DNA of 64,000 nt from Micavibrio sp. UBA6212 (GTDB lineage: Bacteria > Pseudomonadota > Alphaproteobacteria > Micavibrionales > Micavibrionaceae), in the NCBI GenBank assembly GCA_002421905.1, contig DISK01000001.1, forward strand, positions 62,001 to 126,000, in the 5' to 3' direction. Within the stretch, counting starts at the first letter, position 1. Each line of letters starts with the position of its first letter. A program made the position numbers and the translations under genes. The notes under the pieces were generated by a model that was given only the letters and a program-made list of their open reading frames with translations, was not told the DNA's origin and did not search any database. Shown piece by piece: positions 1 to 8,404 of this stretch.

Positions 1-179
1 TTGTTGCTGTGACCGATGATCTGACGGCTAAAATCAGTGCGGTTGATCTGGTTCGTGCCGGAGCAGAGGCGTTGGGCGGTAAAGGTGGCGGTGGTCGTCC
101 CGATATGGCTCAGGCCGGGGGCACCAATGCTGCTGCGGCCAATGATGCGGTCGCTGTGATTGAAAAGTTGATCGGATAA
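1..179 (+). CDS. alaS: Alanyl-tRNA synthetase, C-terminal end (partial)
   Basis: An open frame enters from the left edge (first full codon at base 3) and stops with TAA at 177-179. The 58 visible residues end in a Gly-rich stretch GGKGGGGRPDMAQAGG followed by an Ala-rich helix ending VIEKLIG. This is the characteristic C-terminal end of AlaS, the DHHA1/C-Ala oligomerisation region with its GGxGGGRPDxAQAGG signature. The enzyme charges tRNA-Ala in the cytoplasm; the catalytic and editing domains lie outside the window. A bidirectional terminator follows directly. Confidence 0.93.
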   Translation, partial: VAVTDDLTAKISAVDLVRAGAEALGGKGGGGRPDMAQAGGTNAAAANDAVAVIEKLIG

Positions 180-194
180 GGATTGGTTTGACTA

Positions 195-230
195 TAAAAA
201 AAGAGGGGCTGTTTTGCCCCTTTTTTATTT
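195..230. terminator. Bidirectional rho-independent terminator, alaS / RelA-SpoT-like gene
   Basis: The stem AGGGGC (204-209) pairs with GCCCCT (216-221) around a short loop, and the A-run on the left continues pairing with the T-run on the right. It can stop transcription from alaS on the plus strand and from the convergent gene on the minus strand. Confidence 0.8.
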
Positions 231-232
231 CA

Positions 233-1234
233 TTAAGCTACAGCACGTTGTGGTAATGGGATAACTTGAGCCGTGTGTTTCTTGCGCTGCGTTTCGTTTC
301 TCTCGAAATTCAATCCGATAGGATAGCAGGCTTTCAAGAAATCATCACGTGTTGAGGCAATATATGTACTGGAGTTGAATGCTGGAATCAGACTGTCATC
401 CCGAACATAGGTTCCGGTTGCTGCATCGGGACGCAGAATAAACATATCGTGACCTTCACCTTCTGGATATTTAATGGCAACAAACGGTGTGCTGTCAACA
501 AATCCGAAAGTCCTTTGTTCTACCAGTTTATTCAATCCAGCTTTTTGTGCTGCATCATTATGAATGTCTATGCGTTGTTTATGAAGGGCCGCAATTTCTT
601 TGTTGTATCTGGAGATACAGGTGTGAGGCAAGCTCGATGCCGATGTCATGAGTGCGGCTTTTAACTGTCTTTCTCTTTCGTATGGAGCGTGGGATTTTTT
701 GAATGAACTTAGCATTCTTTTGTCCCAAACCTGAATTTCTGTATTGAGAGTTTTGCCAGCAACAGGAAGGGCATAAGTTAGGCGAAGTCTTCTCATGCCA
801 TTTTCAGGGTCTGGATGGGAGAAGTTATTGACCAGATCAATGACTCGTGAGTTGTTGCGCATTGAAAAAGTTTCATGTGCCTTGCGAATTTTTGAAACAT
901 TATTCCCGATAAAAGCGATTCTAAGAGGATCATTTACGAGCTCTACTAGGCCGTTTTTTTCTTCTCTGGCTTTTTCTTCTATACGCGCTTTGGACTTTAT
1001 GCCTGGATATTGTACTTCCATTCTTAGTTTGCTAGAGGCATATTCATACATTTCTTCAAGGAAAGCTTTCTCGCCCTCTCTTGAAAGCTCAACGAGTTCA
1101 GCAGAAGTGGTAACTTCCTGAACCGCTTGATGTGGAACTATTTTTGCTCCGTCAGCAATTAAAAATACCTTCGACAGATCCAAAGATCTTTTTCCTAACC
1201 CTATTGCATCTATGTTAAAGATGTCTGTTATCAT
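233..1234 (-). CDS. Diverged RelA/SpoT-synthetase-like protein, unknown function
   Basis: A 333-residue soluble protein with no signal peptide. I see no confident full-length family. The middle (about residues 70-200) follows the order of a RelA/SpoT nucleotidyltransferase domain: a basic IKSKARIEEKAREEK segment, then NDPLRIAFIG where the family has a D-x-x-G-x-R motif, then GMRRLRLTY at the GYRSLH position, then TEIQVWDKRM matching the EIQIRT motif, and KKSHAPYERER. The glutamate of the EIQ motif is kept, but the Asp/Gly of the first motif and the YRSLH signature are replaced, so (p)ppGpp synthesis is doubtful. The C-terminal ~130 residues are not recognised. The gene stands alone, convergent with alaS. 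The RSH relationship is inferred from motif order only. Confidence 0.55.
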   Translation of the reverse strand: MITDIFNIDAIGLGKRSLDLSKVFLIADGAKIVPHQAVQEVTTSAELVELSREGEKAFLEEMYEYASSKLRMEVQYPGIKSKARIEEKAREEKNGLVELVNDPLRIAFIGNNVSKIRKAHETFSMRNNSRVIDLVNNFSHPDPENGMRRLRLTYALPVAGKTLNTEIQVWDKRMLSSFKKSHAPYERERQLKAALMTSASSLPHTCISRYNKEIAALHKQRIDIHNDAAQKAGLNKLVEQRTFGFVDSTPFVAIKYPEGEGHDMFILRPDAATGTYVRDDSLIPAFNSSTYIASTRDDFLKACYPIGLNFERNETQRKKHTAQVIPLPQRAVA

Positions 1235-1521
1235 AATTGCCCTGTTGATGTTTTTTATAATTAATAAAATGGTACGCCTAGCGTTGGATTTAGGTCAAAT
1301 AAAAAAGTAAGTTTTTCTTTGATTTTCTTTATTTTTGTGTTGAAAAACCCCTTCTTATGAGTTTATTCGCTACTAGGTATGCTATTAACGCATATCTTTG
1401 GCTAAAGTCAAGAAAATCATCCATCTATCTTCAAGAAATTCACTTGTTTTTTGCGTTTCAAGCCCCTATAAGCAGGGCAACAAATTTTGATGAAAAACCT
1501 GAGATATGAGGGATATTAAGA

Positions 1522-1944
1522 ATGGCAATCGAACGCACCTTTTCGATTATTAAACCTGATGCAACCAAACGTAACCTGACTGGCGCGATTAATGATCGTT
1601 TTGAGAAGGCCGGACTCCGTATTGTGGCCCAAAAACGCATTCAAATGACTGAAGGTCAGGCAAAAAAATTCTATGAAGTCCATGCCGCGCGGCCATTTTA
1701 TGGCGAATTGGTTAGCTTCATGATTTCTGGCCCTGTTGTGGTTCAGGTTCTGGAAGGCGAGAATGCTGTTCTGAAAAACCGTGAAATCATGGGAGCAACC
1801 AACCCAGCAGACGCAGCAGAAGGCACCATCCGTAAGGATTTCGCTGAAAGCATCGAAGCAAACTCGGTTCATGGATCGGATAGCGCTGAGAATGCGGCAA
1901 TTGAGATTTCATATTTCTTTGCTGGTTCAGAAATCGTCGGATAA
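1522..1944 (+). CDS. ndk: Nucleoside diphosphate kinase
   Basis: 140 residues, the usual length for bacterial NDK. It transfers the gamma phosphate from ATP to NDPs through a phosphohistidine. It starts MAIERTFSIIKPDATKR (family N-terminal strand and Lys of the K-P-D motif) and carries the active-site histidine at residue 117 in NSVHGSD. A purine-rich GAGGGAT lies about 10 bases before the ATG. A hairpin terminator follows closely, so the gene is probably a single transcription unit. Cytosolic housekeeping enzyme of nucleotide balance. Confidence 0.97.
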   Translation: MAIERTFSIIKPDATKRNLTGAINDRFEKAGLRIVAQKRIQMTEGQAKKFYEVHAARPFYGELVSFMISGPVVVQVLEGENAVLKNREIMGATNPADAAEGTIRKDFAESIEANSVHGSDSAENAAIEISYFFAGSEIVG

Positions 1945-1982
1945 GTCGTATAATTCGGCCACAGTTTACATATTAATTATTG

Positions 1983-2017
1983 ACAGGGATGCCTCTTTAG
2001 GTTATCCCTGTTTTGTC
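1983..2017 (+). terminator. Rho-independent terminator after ndk
   Basis: ACAGGGAT (1983-1990) pairs with ATCCCTGT (2004-2011); an inner CCT/AGG pair closes a CTTT loop, and TTTTGTCTTA follows. Orientation fits ndk. Confidence 0.75.
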
Positions 2018-2055
2018 TTATAAAAAATAAAACTTATTAAAAAGTGAGGTGTGTG

Positions 2056-2289
2056 ATGGAATGTATGCCAGATGGTCCAGGTTGGCTGGTTCTTACCTTT
2101 CAGGAAGCCGGTGTCGAGTTAAGAACCCAATCCCTTCCCGGAACTGAAAATCAAGTTGTCGAAGAGGTCGAGCGACTGGTAGCTCAGGCTAAAGAAAAGG
2201 CTGGAGTGGTTGATCCCTACGGAGATATCCTCGCAAAATTGAAAGCGCCGCTTATCATGACAACGGGTGCACGGCGTATCGATCTTTGA
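2056..2289 (+). CDS. Small conserved-looking protein of unknown function
   Basis: A 77-residue acidic protein, soluble and without signal peptide. The ATG at 2056 is preferred over the in-frame GTG at 2044 because GAGGT (2046-2050) sits five bases before it. The sequence has a predicted beta-rich start (GWLVLTFQEAGVELRT) and a helix (NQVVEEVERLVAQAKEKA). I do not recognise a family. It lies between the ndk terminator and another small gene and may form a unit with the latter; only a weak four-base-pair hairpin with a T-run separates them. Confidence 0.6.
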   Translation: MECMPDGPGWLVLTFQEAGVELRTQSLPGTENQVVEEVERLVAQAKEKAGVVDPYGDILAKLKAPLIMTTGARRIDL

Positions 2290-2373
2290 ATTTGACAGTG
2301 ATCCCTGTTTTTGGCTATCTCTAAATACTAAGAAAAAACACATGCAAAAATTTTGCAGGACAGGGATATACTT

Positions 2374-2697
2374 ATGGTTCAACAATCAGGCGGCAACGCC
2401 AGCGACTCTATCCATTCAAATTATTTAAGCGCAAGCCGTGATTTTTATCGAGCCTGCAGAGAGAATCTCGGCATTCCTGTTGTAAAACTGGTAGTGTCGG
2501 TGGCTTCAATTGGAGGAGGGATTTTCTTCGCGGCAAATGAAGGCTATGCATTGGCTGGTATGATGGGAATTTTGTCTTGCGTGTTTGCGGGCAGTGCAGT
2601 CCGAACTGCCCGTGAAAATGGAGAACCTATTCTTGAGGCTTATGAGCGGATGAAATCAGCTAAAGAAAAACTTCAAGCCTCATCATTTCCATCATAA
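2374..2697 (+). CDS. Small membrane protein of unknown function
   Basis: 107 residues from the ATG at 2374; AGGACAGGGA lies 8-16 bases upstream. The in-frame TTG at 2353 is less likely. Two hydrophobic segments (about residues 40-55, KLVVSVASIGGGIFFA, and about 60-75, ALAGMMGILSCVFAGSAV) predict a hairpin membrane protein; the C-terminus is a charged helix (ILEAYERMKSAKEKLQ). No family recognised. It ends at a strong terminator facing the pnt operon. Confidence 0.65.
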   Translation: MVQQSGGNASDSIHSNYLSASRDFYRACRENLGIPVVKLVVSVASIGGGIFFAANEGYALAGMMGILSCVFAGSAVRTARENGEPILEAYERMKSAKEKLQASSFPS

Positions 2698-2699
2698 TC

Positions 2700-2730
2700 A
2701 AAAAGCCCCGTTGAATTCGGGGCTTTTCTT
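2700..2730. terminator. Bidirectional rho-independent terminator
   Basis: The perfect 10-bp stem AAAAGCCCCG (2701-2710) / CGGGGCTTTT (2718-2727) with loop TTGAATT lies between the convergent small membrane protein gene and pntB, with T-runs in both orientations. Confidence 0.88.
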
Positions 2731-2747
2731 AAATCTCTCTTTTATGT

Positions 2748-4139
2748 TTAGGCATCCATTGCTTTGACAATCTCTTCGGTCATTTTCTTGGCATCGCCCA
2801 ACAGCATCAGTGTGTTATCAGCAAAAAAGAGCGGGTTATCAACGCCAGCGTAACCTGCACCCATTGATCTCTTTACAAAGAGAACAGTCTTGGCACGATC
2901 TACATCAAGAACCGGCATGCCGTAAATCGGTGAAGACGGATCAGTGCGTGCGGCAGGGTTGGTGATATCATTGGCACCGATAACATAGGCGACATCGGCT
3001 TGGGCGAAATCACGGTTGATATCTTCCAGCTCAAAGACCTCGTCATAAGGAACATTGGCTTCTGCCAAGAGAACGTTCATGTGACCGGGCATCCGTCCGG
3101 CAACAGGGTGAATGGCAAATTTGACTTCAACGCCGTGTGCTTTGAGTGTATCGGCCATTTCACGCAGAACGTGTTGTGCTTGTGCCACCGCCATTCCATA
3201 TCCGGGAACGATAATCACTTTCGCTGCGTTTTTCATGATAAAGGCAGCATCATCGGCTGAACCGATTTTGGCAGCTTTATCGGAAGGGCCTGTGACGGCA
3301 GCACTTCCTGCTTCTGCGCCAAACCCACCCAGAATAACATTGAGGAAAGAGCGGTTCATACCTTTGCACATGATGTAGGACAGGATGGCTCCTGACGCGC
3401 CGACCAGTGCCCCTGTAATAATCAGCAGAGGGTTTTGCAGTGTGAACCCGATCCCTGCAGCCGCCCAACCGGAATAGGAGTTGAGCATCGAGACGATCAC
3501 CGGCATATCCGCACCGCCAATCGGGATAATCAACAAGATACCCAGAACCAGAGACAACAGGATAATTGTCCAGAACATGGCCCCGCTTTCCGACATGCAC
3601 AGCATAACAACCAGAGCAACCAGAGTGAGGGCAATGATCGCATTGATAAGATGCTGTCCAACAAAGGTAACCGGTTTGCCCGAGATTACACCTTGCAACT
3701 TACCCCACGCAATAATTGACCCTGTAAAGGTGATTGCCCCGATGGCAACGCCCAAGGACATCTCAATTAGAGAAGACATGTGAATATTACCGGGAGAACC
3801 GATTCCATAGGCTTCCGGATTGTGGAAGGCTGCGACGGCTACGCAGACTGCCGCCAGACCAACGAGGGAGTGGAATGCCGCGACCAGTTGCGGCAGGGCC
3901 GTCATCTGGATCTTTACGGCTGTGACAGCACCTATTGTGCCGCCGATAATAATACCGGAAATAATCAAGGCGTAAGACTGGACGTTTGGTGTAGATAGGG
4001 TGGTGGCAATCGCCAAGCCCATCCCAAGCATTCCAAAGTTTAATCCTTGGCGGGCGCTTTCAGGGTGTGATAATCCGCGTAGTGCCAGAATGAAAAGCAC
4101 GGAGGATGCAAGATAGAGAAGGGATGCAAATTCAGCCAT
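2748..4139 (-). CDS. pntB: NAD(P) transhydrogenase subunit beta
   Basis: 463 residues, full length for PntB. The N-terminal ~270 residues form a run of hydrophobic helices (domain II). The C-terminal part is the NADP(H)-binding domain III with VIIVPGYGMAVAQAQHVLRE, the family's GYGMAVAQAQ dinucleotide loop, and later GANDITNPAARTDPSSPIYGMP. With PntAA and PntAB it couples hydride transfer from NADH to NADP+ to proton influx across the inner membrane, supplying NADPH. It is last in the pntAA-pntAB-pntB operon, 36 bases after pntAB. Confidence 0.97.
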   Translation of the reverse strand: MAEFASLLYLASSVLFILALRGLSHPESARQGLNFGMLGMGLAIATTLSTPNVQSYALIISGIIIGGTIGAVTAVKIQMTALPQLVAAFHSLVGLAAVCVAVAAFHNPEAYGIGSPGNIHMSSLIEMSLGVAIGAITFTGSIIAWGKLQGVISGKPVTFVGQHLINAIIALTLVALVVMLCMSESGAMFWTIILLSLVLGILLIIPIGGADMPVIVSMLNSYSGWAAAGIGFTLQNPLLIITGALVGASGAILSYIMCKGMNRSFLNVILGGFGAEAGSAAVTGPSDKAAKIGSADDAAFIMKNAAKVIIVPGYGMAVAQAQHVLREMADTLKAHGVEVKFAIHPVAGRMPGHMNVLLAEANVPYDEVFELEDINRDFAQADVAYVIGANDITNPAARTDPSSPIYGMPVLDVDRAKTVLFVKRSMGAGYAGVDNPLFFADNTLMLLGDAKKMTEEIVKAMDA

Positions 4140-4175
4140 AATTCTTACTTTCTTTTTCGTTCGTTCTTTTCAGGG

Positions 4176-4586
4176 TTACGATTTCTTTTTGAACATATGT
4201 AGCATGCGGCGGGTGACGATAAATCCGCCAAAGATATTGATGGACACCAATATCACAGCGATGAACCCTACGACTTTCGAGAAGCTGGTTGCTTCCGGGC
4301 CTGCCGCAATCAAAGCCCCGACAATAATAACGGAGGAAATTGCGTTTGTGATCGCCATAAGCGGAGAGTGGAGTGCTGGGGTTACGCGCCAGACCACATA
4401 ATATCCGACGAAGCAGGCGAGGACAAAGATGGTCAAGCCCATAGTCAGGAAGTCGCTGTTATGTCCCATGGCAAAGCTGTAAGACGTAACATCTTTTGCC
4501 AGACTGTCTGCTTGAGCGGAAAGTTGTTGGGCCAGATTTGAAACCTGACTTGCTTGATCGGCGATTGCGTTTTGCGGGTCAGCCAT
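4176..4586 (-). CDS. pntAB: NAD(P) transhydrogenase subunit alpha, membrane part
   Basis: 136 residues with three hydrophobic helices after a polar N-terminal tail of about 50 residues (QVSNLAQQLSAQADSLAKDV). This is the separately encoded alpha-2 subunit typical of alphaproteobacteria such as Rhodospirillum, corresponding to the C-terminal membrane helices of enterobacterial PntA. It contains AITNAISSVIIVGAL, matching the conserved region after the first helices. It sits between pntAA and pntB with short gaps, consistent with one operon. Confidence 0.94.
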   Translation of the reverse strand: MADPQNAIADQASQVSNLAQQLSAQADSLAKDVTSYSFAMGHNSDFLTMGLTIFVLACFVGYYVVWRVTPALHSPLMAITNAISSVIIVGALIAAGPEATSFSKVVGFIAVILVSINIFGGFIVTRRMLHMFKKKS

Positions 4587-4616
4587 TTTTGTTACCTCAT
4601 GTTCTTGAATTTATTT

Positions 4617-5741
4617 CTATTGAAAATTGGGATGAACGATCTGGCCATCTTTGGTCAGAACACTTGCTTTTACAATGTCGTCTTCCATGTCGAGAGAAAG
4701 TTCACCATCCTTGTTGACGAGAATGCCCAGAAGGTTCAGCAAATTGCGGGCATAAAGAGAAGATGCATCTGTTGCCACGCGTGACGGAACATTCAGGTAT
4801 CCGATAATCTTCACGCCGTTGATTTCGACAATCTCGCCGGGTCTGGACAAGGCGCAATTTCCACCCTGTTCTACAGCAAGATCAACAATGATAGAGCCGG
4901 GCTTCATAGATCTGACCATGCTTTCGGTGACCAGAACTGGTGCAGGGCGTCCGGGAATCAAAGCAGTTGTAATCACAATATCTTGTTTGACCAGAGTTTC
5001 TGCAACTAAAGCAGCTTGTTTTTGTTTGAAGTCATCAGACATTTCTTTGGCGTATCCGCCTGCGGTTTCTGCTTGCTTCATTTCTTCACTTTCAACCATG
5101 ACGAAACTTGCGCCCAAAGACTGGACTTGCTCTTTGGCTGCCGGACGGACATCTGTGGCTGACACAATAGCACCCAGACGTTTCGCCGTGGCAATGGCCT
5201 GAAGCCCTGCAACACCTGCACCCATCACAAAGACACGGGCAGGCGCGATGGTTCCTGCGGCGGTCATCATCATCGGGAAAGCGCGGGTGTAAAGAGATGC
5301 CGCATCTAGGACGGCTTTATATCCGGCCAAGTTTGACTGCGAAGAAAGGACATCCATTGCCTGAGCACGCGTAATACGTGGAACCAGCTCCATGGAAATG
5401 GCGGTGACATCAGCCTGAGCAAAGGAAGAAATTTTTTGTGGGTTGTTGTAAGGCGAGAGCATGCCTACCAATAAAGCCCCCTTTTTCATTCTGGGCAACT
5501 CGGCAGGTGATTGCACACATAATATAATGTCTGCATCTTTTGCGGCTTTATCATTATCTGGTGCCAGCGTGGCTCCTGCTGCCTCGAATTCAGAATCGAT
5601 ATAGGAGGCATGGAGTCCTGCTCCGCTTACAACAGATACCGAGAAACCCTTCGCAATATATTTTTTTATGGTTTCTGGCGTGGTGGCAACGCGGCCCTCG
5701 AATTCGGCAGTTTCCTTTAATACGGCAATTTTCAAAGCCAT
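4617..5741 (-). CDS. pntAA: NAD(P) transhydrogenase subunit alpha, NAD-binding part
   Basis: 374 residues with the alanine dehydrogenase/PNT fold. The N-terminus MALKIAVLKETAEFEGRVA resembles the family's KE...E.RVA motif; VFVMGAGVAGLQAIATAKRLGA is the GxGxxG NAD loop, followed by ATDVRPAAKEQVQSLGA. The protein ends at the soluble domain (domain I); the membrane helices are in pntAB. First gene of the operon; the cytoplasmic face domain that binds NAD(H). Confidence 0.96.
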   Translation of the reverse strand: MALKIAVLKETAEFEGRVATTPETIKKYIAKGFSVSVVSGAGLHASYIDSEFEAAGATLAPDNDKAAKDADIILCVQSPAELPRMKKGALLVGMLSPYNNPQKISSFAQADVTAISMELVPRITRAQAMDVLSSQSNLAGYKAVLDAASLYTRAFPMMMTAAGTIAPARVFVMGAGVAGLQAIATAKRLGAIVSATDVRPAAKEQVQSLGASFVMVESEEMKQAETAGGYAKEMSDDFKQKQAALVAETLVKQDIVITTALIPGRPAPVLVTESMVRSMKPGSIIVDLAVEQGGNCALSRPGEIVEINGVKIIGYLNVPSRVATDASSLYARNLLNLLGILVNKDGELSLDMEDDIVKASVLTKDGQIVHPNFQ

Positions 5742-5850
5742 GTCCTGTTATCCTTATCTCATTATCGTTTTTGAGACGGGCAGTTTGCCCCAAGGATAGA
5801 GGTTTGAAAAGGTCTAGAGAAGGATATTTGAAGTTATCAACAAATAGGCC

Positions 5851-6708
5851 TTATTTGAGCAATTCGTTAAAAGCACTTATCTGTAGCAAAAGTGTGGTGA
5901 GTTCGCGTTCTGGCAAAGGTTTCGTAAAATAGTACCCTTGTCCGAAGCGGCAGCCCATTTCGCGCAATTTTAAGGCCTCTTCTTTATGTTCGATGCCCTC
6001 GGCGATAACTTCGATATTTCTTGCCTTGGCTTCGATAATGATTGTTTTGACCAATTCATAGGCTTCTGGAACAGTGAGAATGTCCTTAATAACCAGATGG
6101 TCGATCTTGACCGTACTGATTGGAAAGTCATCCATGTGCTTGAAAAAGACAGAGGGATCGCCCAGACCATAGTCATCAATGGCGATTTTTAGACCTGTTT
6201 TTCGACATAATCCCAAAATAGCCTTGGAATTTTCACGCTGATTTTTCAGAAGTTCGCCGGTGATTTCCAATTGCACTTGTGTCGGGCGGACATCACTAGC
6301 GCTGATAACATTATACATTTCGTCCAGAAAGCTTTCATCGGCCAGATCGCTGGGGCTGAAATTCACACTCATATAGATGTGCTCGTTGTGCCCGACGTGG
6401 CTCTCCAGACGTTTTAAGGCGCGGATGGCTTCTTTCAGGGCCCATTTACTGGCCTCGACGATCAATCCGGTATGTTCGGCGACAGGAATGAAGATTCCGG
6501 GGGAAATAAATCCCCGTTCGGGGTGATTCCAACGCATCAAGGTTTCAAAGCCAGCCACCAGTCCTGTTTTAAGGTGGACAATTGGTTGATAATAAAGAGA
6601 AAGTTGGTGACCCAGCATGGCCTGCTGGAACTCGCTTGCAAGTTCGCGCTCCGGAATCTGATCCGGAGGTGTGTCTGGAGGGGAAACTGCTTTATCTTCT
6701 GGAGTCAT
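5851..6708 (-). CDS. Stand-alone EAL-domain protein (putative c-di-GMP phosphodiesterase)
   Basis: 285 residues, almost entirely one EAL domain. Visible motifs are YYQPIVHLKTG, the signature as ETL in GFETLMRW (catalytic Glu kept, Ala to Thr), the metal-binding Asn in YMSVNFSP, IAIDDYGLGDPS (the DDFGxG loop) and EVIAEGIEH (the EGVE motif). The metal and catalytic residues look present, so hydrolysis of cyclic di-GMP is plausible. There is no GGDEF, sensor or membrane segment, only a ~20-residue polar N-terminus. It lies downstream of the divergent rpmJ region and may be its own unit. Confidence 0.88.
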   Translation of the reverse strand: MTPEDKAVSPPDTPPDQIPERELASEFQQAMLGHQLSLYYQPIVHLKTGLVAGFETLMRWNHPERGFISPGIFIPVAEHTGLIVEASKWALKEAIRALKRLESHVGHNEHIYMSVNFSPSDLADESFLDEMYNVISASDVRPTQVQLEITGELLKNQRENSKAILGLCRKTGLKIAIDDYGLGDPSVFFKHMDDFPISTVKIDHLVIKDILTVPEAYELVKTIIIEAKARNIEVIAEGIEHKEEALKLREMGCRFGQGYYFTKPLPERELTTLLLQISAFNELLK

Positions 6709-6859
6709 TGGCTTTTGCTTGAAAAATTGTCCTTGTGCAGGGAATGTACTGCCCCGAGTTTGCCCGAAAGGGCTTAGAGAAGAGTTAACATGATCTGCGC
6801 CTATTGTAAAAACCTATGTGAATAATGTAAAAATCACCTAAATTATGGATGAAATCTTC

Positions 6860-6887
6860 TTGACAGGGGCTATGGCGAACTTGTAGT
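6860..6887 (+). promoter_or_regulatory. Probable sigma-70-type promoter for rpmJ
   Basis: TTGACA at 6860-6865, a 16-base spacer, then TGTAGT at 6882-6887, about 40 bases ahead of the rpmJ start. The -35 is a perfect match; the -10 matches four of six. Confidence 0.55.
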
Positions 6888-6927
6888 GTCCGGTCTCCAA
6901 AAGAAGACTAAATTAAGGATTTTAGCG

Positions 6928-7053
6928 ATGAAAGTCGTCAATTCACTCAAGACACTTAAAACCCGTGACCGTAATTGCCGCGTTGTTCGCCGCAAGGGAC
7001 GTGTTTACGTCATCAACAAGAAAAACCCACGTATGAAGGCACGTCAGGGCTAA
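6928..7053 (+). CDS. rpmJ: 50S ribosomal protein L36
   Basis: A 41-residue basic protein, MKVVNSLKTLKTRDRNCR..., ending KKNPRMKARQG. It is the zinc-free (C-minus) long form of L36 typical of alphaproteobacteria: the CxxC...C...H zinc ligands are absent and only one Cys remains. It binds 23S rRNA in the large subunit. AAGGA (6915-6919) lies 8 bases before the ATG and a good -35 element lies upstream. It is separate from the other ribosomal protein genes, as usual for this form. Confidence 0.95.
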   Translation: MKVVNSLKTLKTRDRNCRVVRRKGRVYVINKKNPRMKARQG

Positions 7054-7178
7054 TTGTTCGACCGTTCGGGTTATTTGGCTCTGACCTTGGGTGGCTGTGT
7101 TCACCTAAGCAAGATCGAATAACGTGATAGCCTGTTGCGTGTTGGTTCAAGCTTGTGTACATCTTATAAAGATTTCCG

Positions 7179-7204
7179 CTTCCCCCAAGTCCTTTGGCGG
7201 GAAG
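7179..7204 (+). other. Hairpin in the rpmJ-mreB gap
   Basis: CTTCCC-CCAA (7179-7188) pairs with TTGG-(C)-GGGAAG (7194-7204), a 10-bp stem with one bulge. It is followed only by GTTTGCT, so it is a weak terminator for rpmJ or a structure in the mreB leader. It ends about 50 bases ahead of the mreB start. Confidence 0.45.
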
Positions 7205-7256
7205 TTTGCTATGACCTTAACCGTACACCCTGACAGGGAAGATTGTAGGACTCAAC

Positions 7257-8297
7257 ATGTTTGCTCGACTTTTCAGTATGCTCTCTGCCGATATGGCGAT
7301 TGATCTGGGGACGGCCAATACTCTGGTTTACGTTCGTGATCGCGGTATTGTCCTCAATGAACCTTCTGTTGTTGCAATCTCGACCGAATCAGGACGCAAG
7401 ACAATCCGGGCCGTTGGTATTGAAGCCAAACAGATGTTGGGGCGTACCCCGGGAAATATTCAAGCCATTCGGCCATTGCGTGACGGTGTCATTGCAGACT
7501 TCGAAGTCACCGAAGCGATGATTAAGCATTTTATCCGCAAGGTTCATAATCGCAGGACTTTTGTTTCCCCTAAAATGGTTATTTGTGTGCCAGCCGGATC
7601 GACCACTGTCGAGCAGCGAGCCATTGTTGAATCAGCAGAGAGTGCTGGCGCTTCGGAAGTCCACTTGATTGAAGAGCCTATGGCAGCCGCAATTGGTGCA
7701 GGATTGCCTGTCACTGAGGCGTCTGGTTCTATGGTGGTTGATATTGGTGGCGGAACATCAGAAGTTGCTGTGATCTCTTTGGGTGGAATCGTCTATGCGA
7801 AATCAGTGCGTTGTGCCGGTGACAAGATGGACGATGCTATTATCGCTTATATTCGCCGTGTGCATAATTTGTTGATCGGTGAGACGACTGCAGAGCGGAT
7901 TAAAAAGGAAATCGGGTCTGCGTTACAGCCAGCCGAAGGGCCGGGCCGCACTTTGAAAATCAAAGGACGTGATTTGATTAATGGCGTGCCTAAGGAAGTT
8001 GTTGTGACCGAGCGTCAAATCTCTGAAGCTCTCATTGAACCAATCAGCCAGATTATAGAGGGTGTTAAGGTTGCTCTTGAGAATACGCCGCCTGAACTGG
8101 CATCAGATATTGCCGAGCGCGGAATTGTTCTGACCGGTGGTGGCGCGCTTTTGACAAATCTCGACCATTTATTGCGTCATGCAACAGGGTTGCCGATTAC
8201 AGTTGCGGATGATCCGTTGACTTGTGTGGCTTTGGGTACAGGCCATGCTCTGGAAGAGATGAAAACTCTTCGTAGCGTTCTGGTAGGAGCGTATTGA
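7257..8297 (+). CDS. mreB: Rod shape-determining actin homologue
   Basis: 346 residues, full length MreB. It has the actin-fold ATPase motifs: phosphate 1 loop MAIDLGTANTLVYV, phosphate 2 loop VVDIGGGTSEVAVISLGG, and adenosine loop VLTGGGALLTNLDHLL. The N-terminal MFARLFSMLSA is the amphipathic membrane-binding segment. It forms filaments under the inner membrane that steer lateral wall synthesis. mreC/mreD, normally next in the operon, are not here; a MarC gene follows after 107 bases. Confidence 0.97.
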   Translation: MFARLFSMLSADMAIDLGTANTLVYVRDRGIVLNEPSVVAISTESGRKTIRAVGIEAKQMLGRTPGNIQAIRPLRDGVIADFEVTEAMIKHFIRKVHNRRTFVSPKMVICVPAGSTTVEQRAIVESAESAGASEVHLIEEPMAAAIGAGLPVTEASGSMVVDIGGGTSEVAVISLGGIVYAKSVRCAGDKMDDAIIAYIRRVHNLLIGETTAERIKKEIGSALQPAEGPGRTLKIKGRDLINGVPKEVVVTERQISEALIEPISQIIEGVKVALENTPPELASDIAERGIVLTGGGALLTNLDHLLRHATGLPITVADDPLTCVALGTGHALEEMKTLRSVLVGAY

Positions 8298-8404
8298 TAT
8301 GAGAAAGAGTTTTGCTGTTTTCTTGGATAGTCCCAAGAGCCCATTTCGGGTGATGGAAGTGTCTTTTTTGATTTGACTGAGCTTTTCGGTGACCCACGTC
8401 GTTA

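Noticed and set aside
1516..1872. Minus-strand open frame opposite ndk
   Set aside because: Antisense shadow of a clear ndk; composition and lack of ribosome site do not support a gene.
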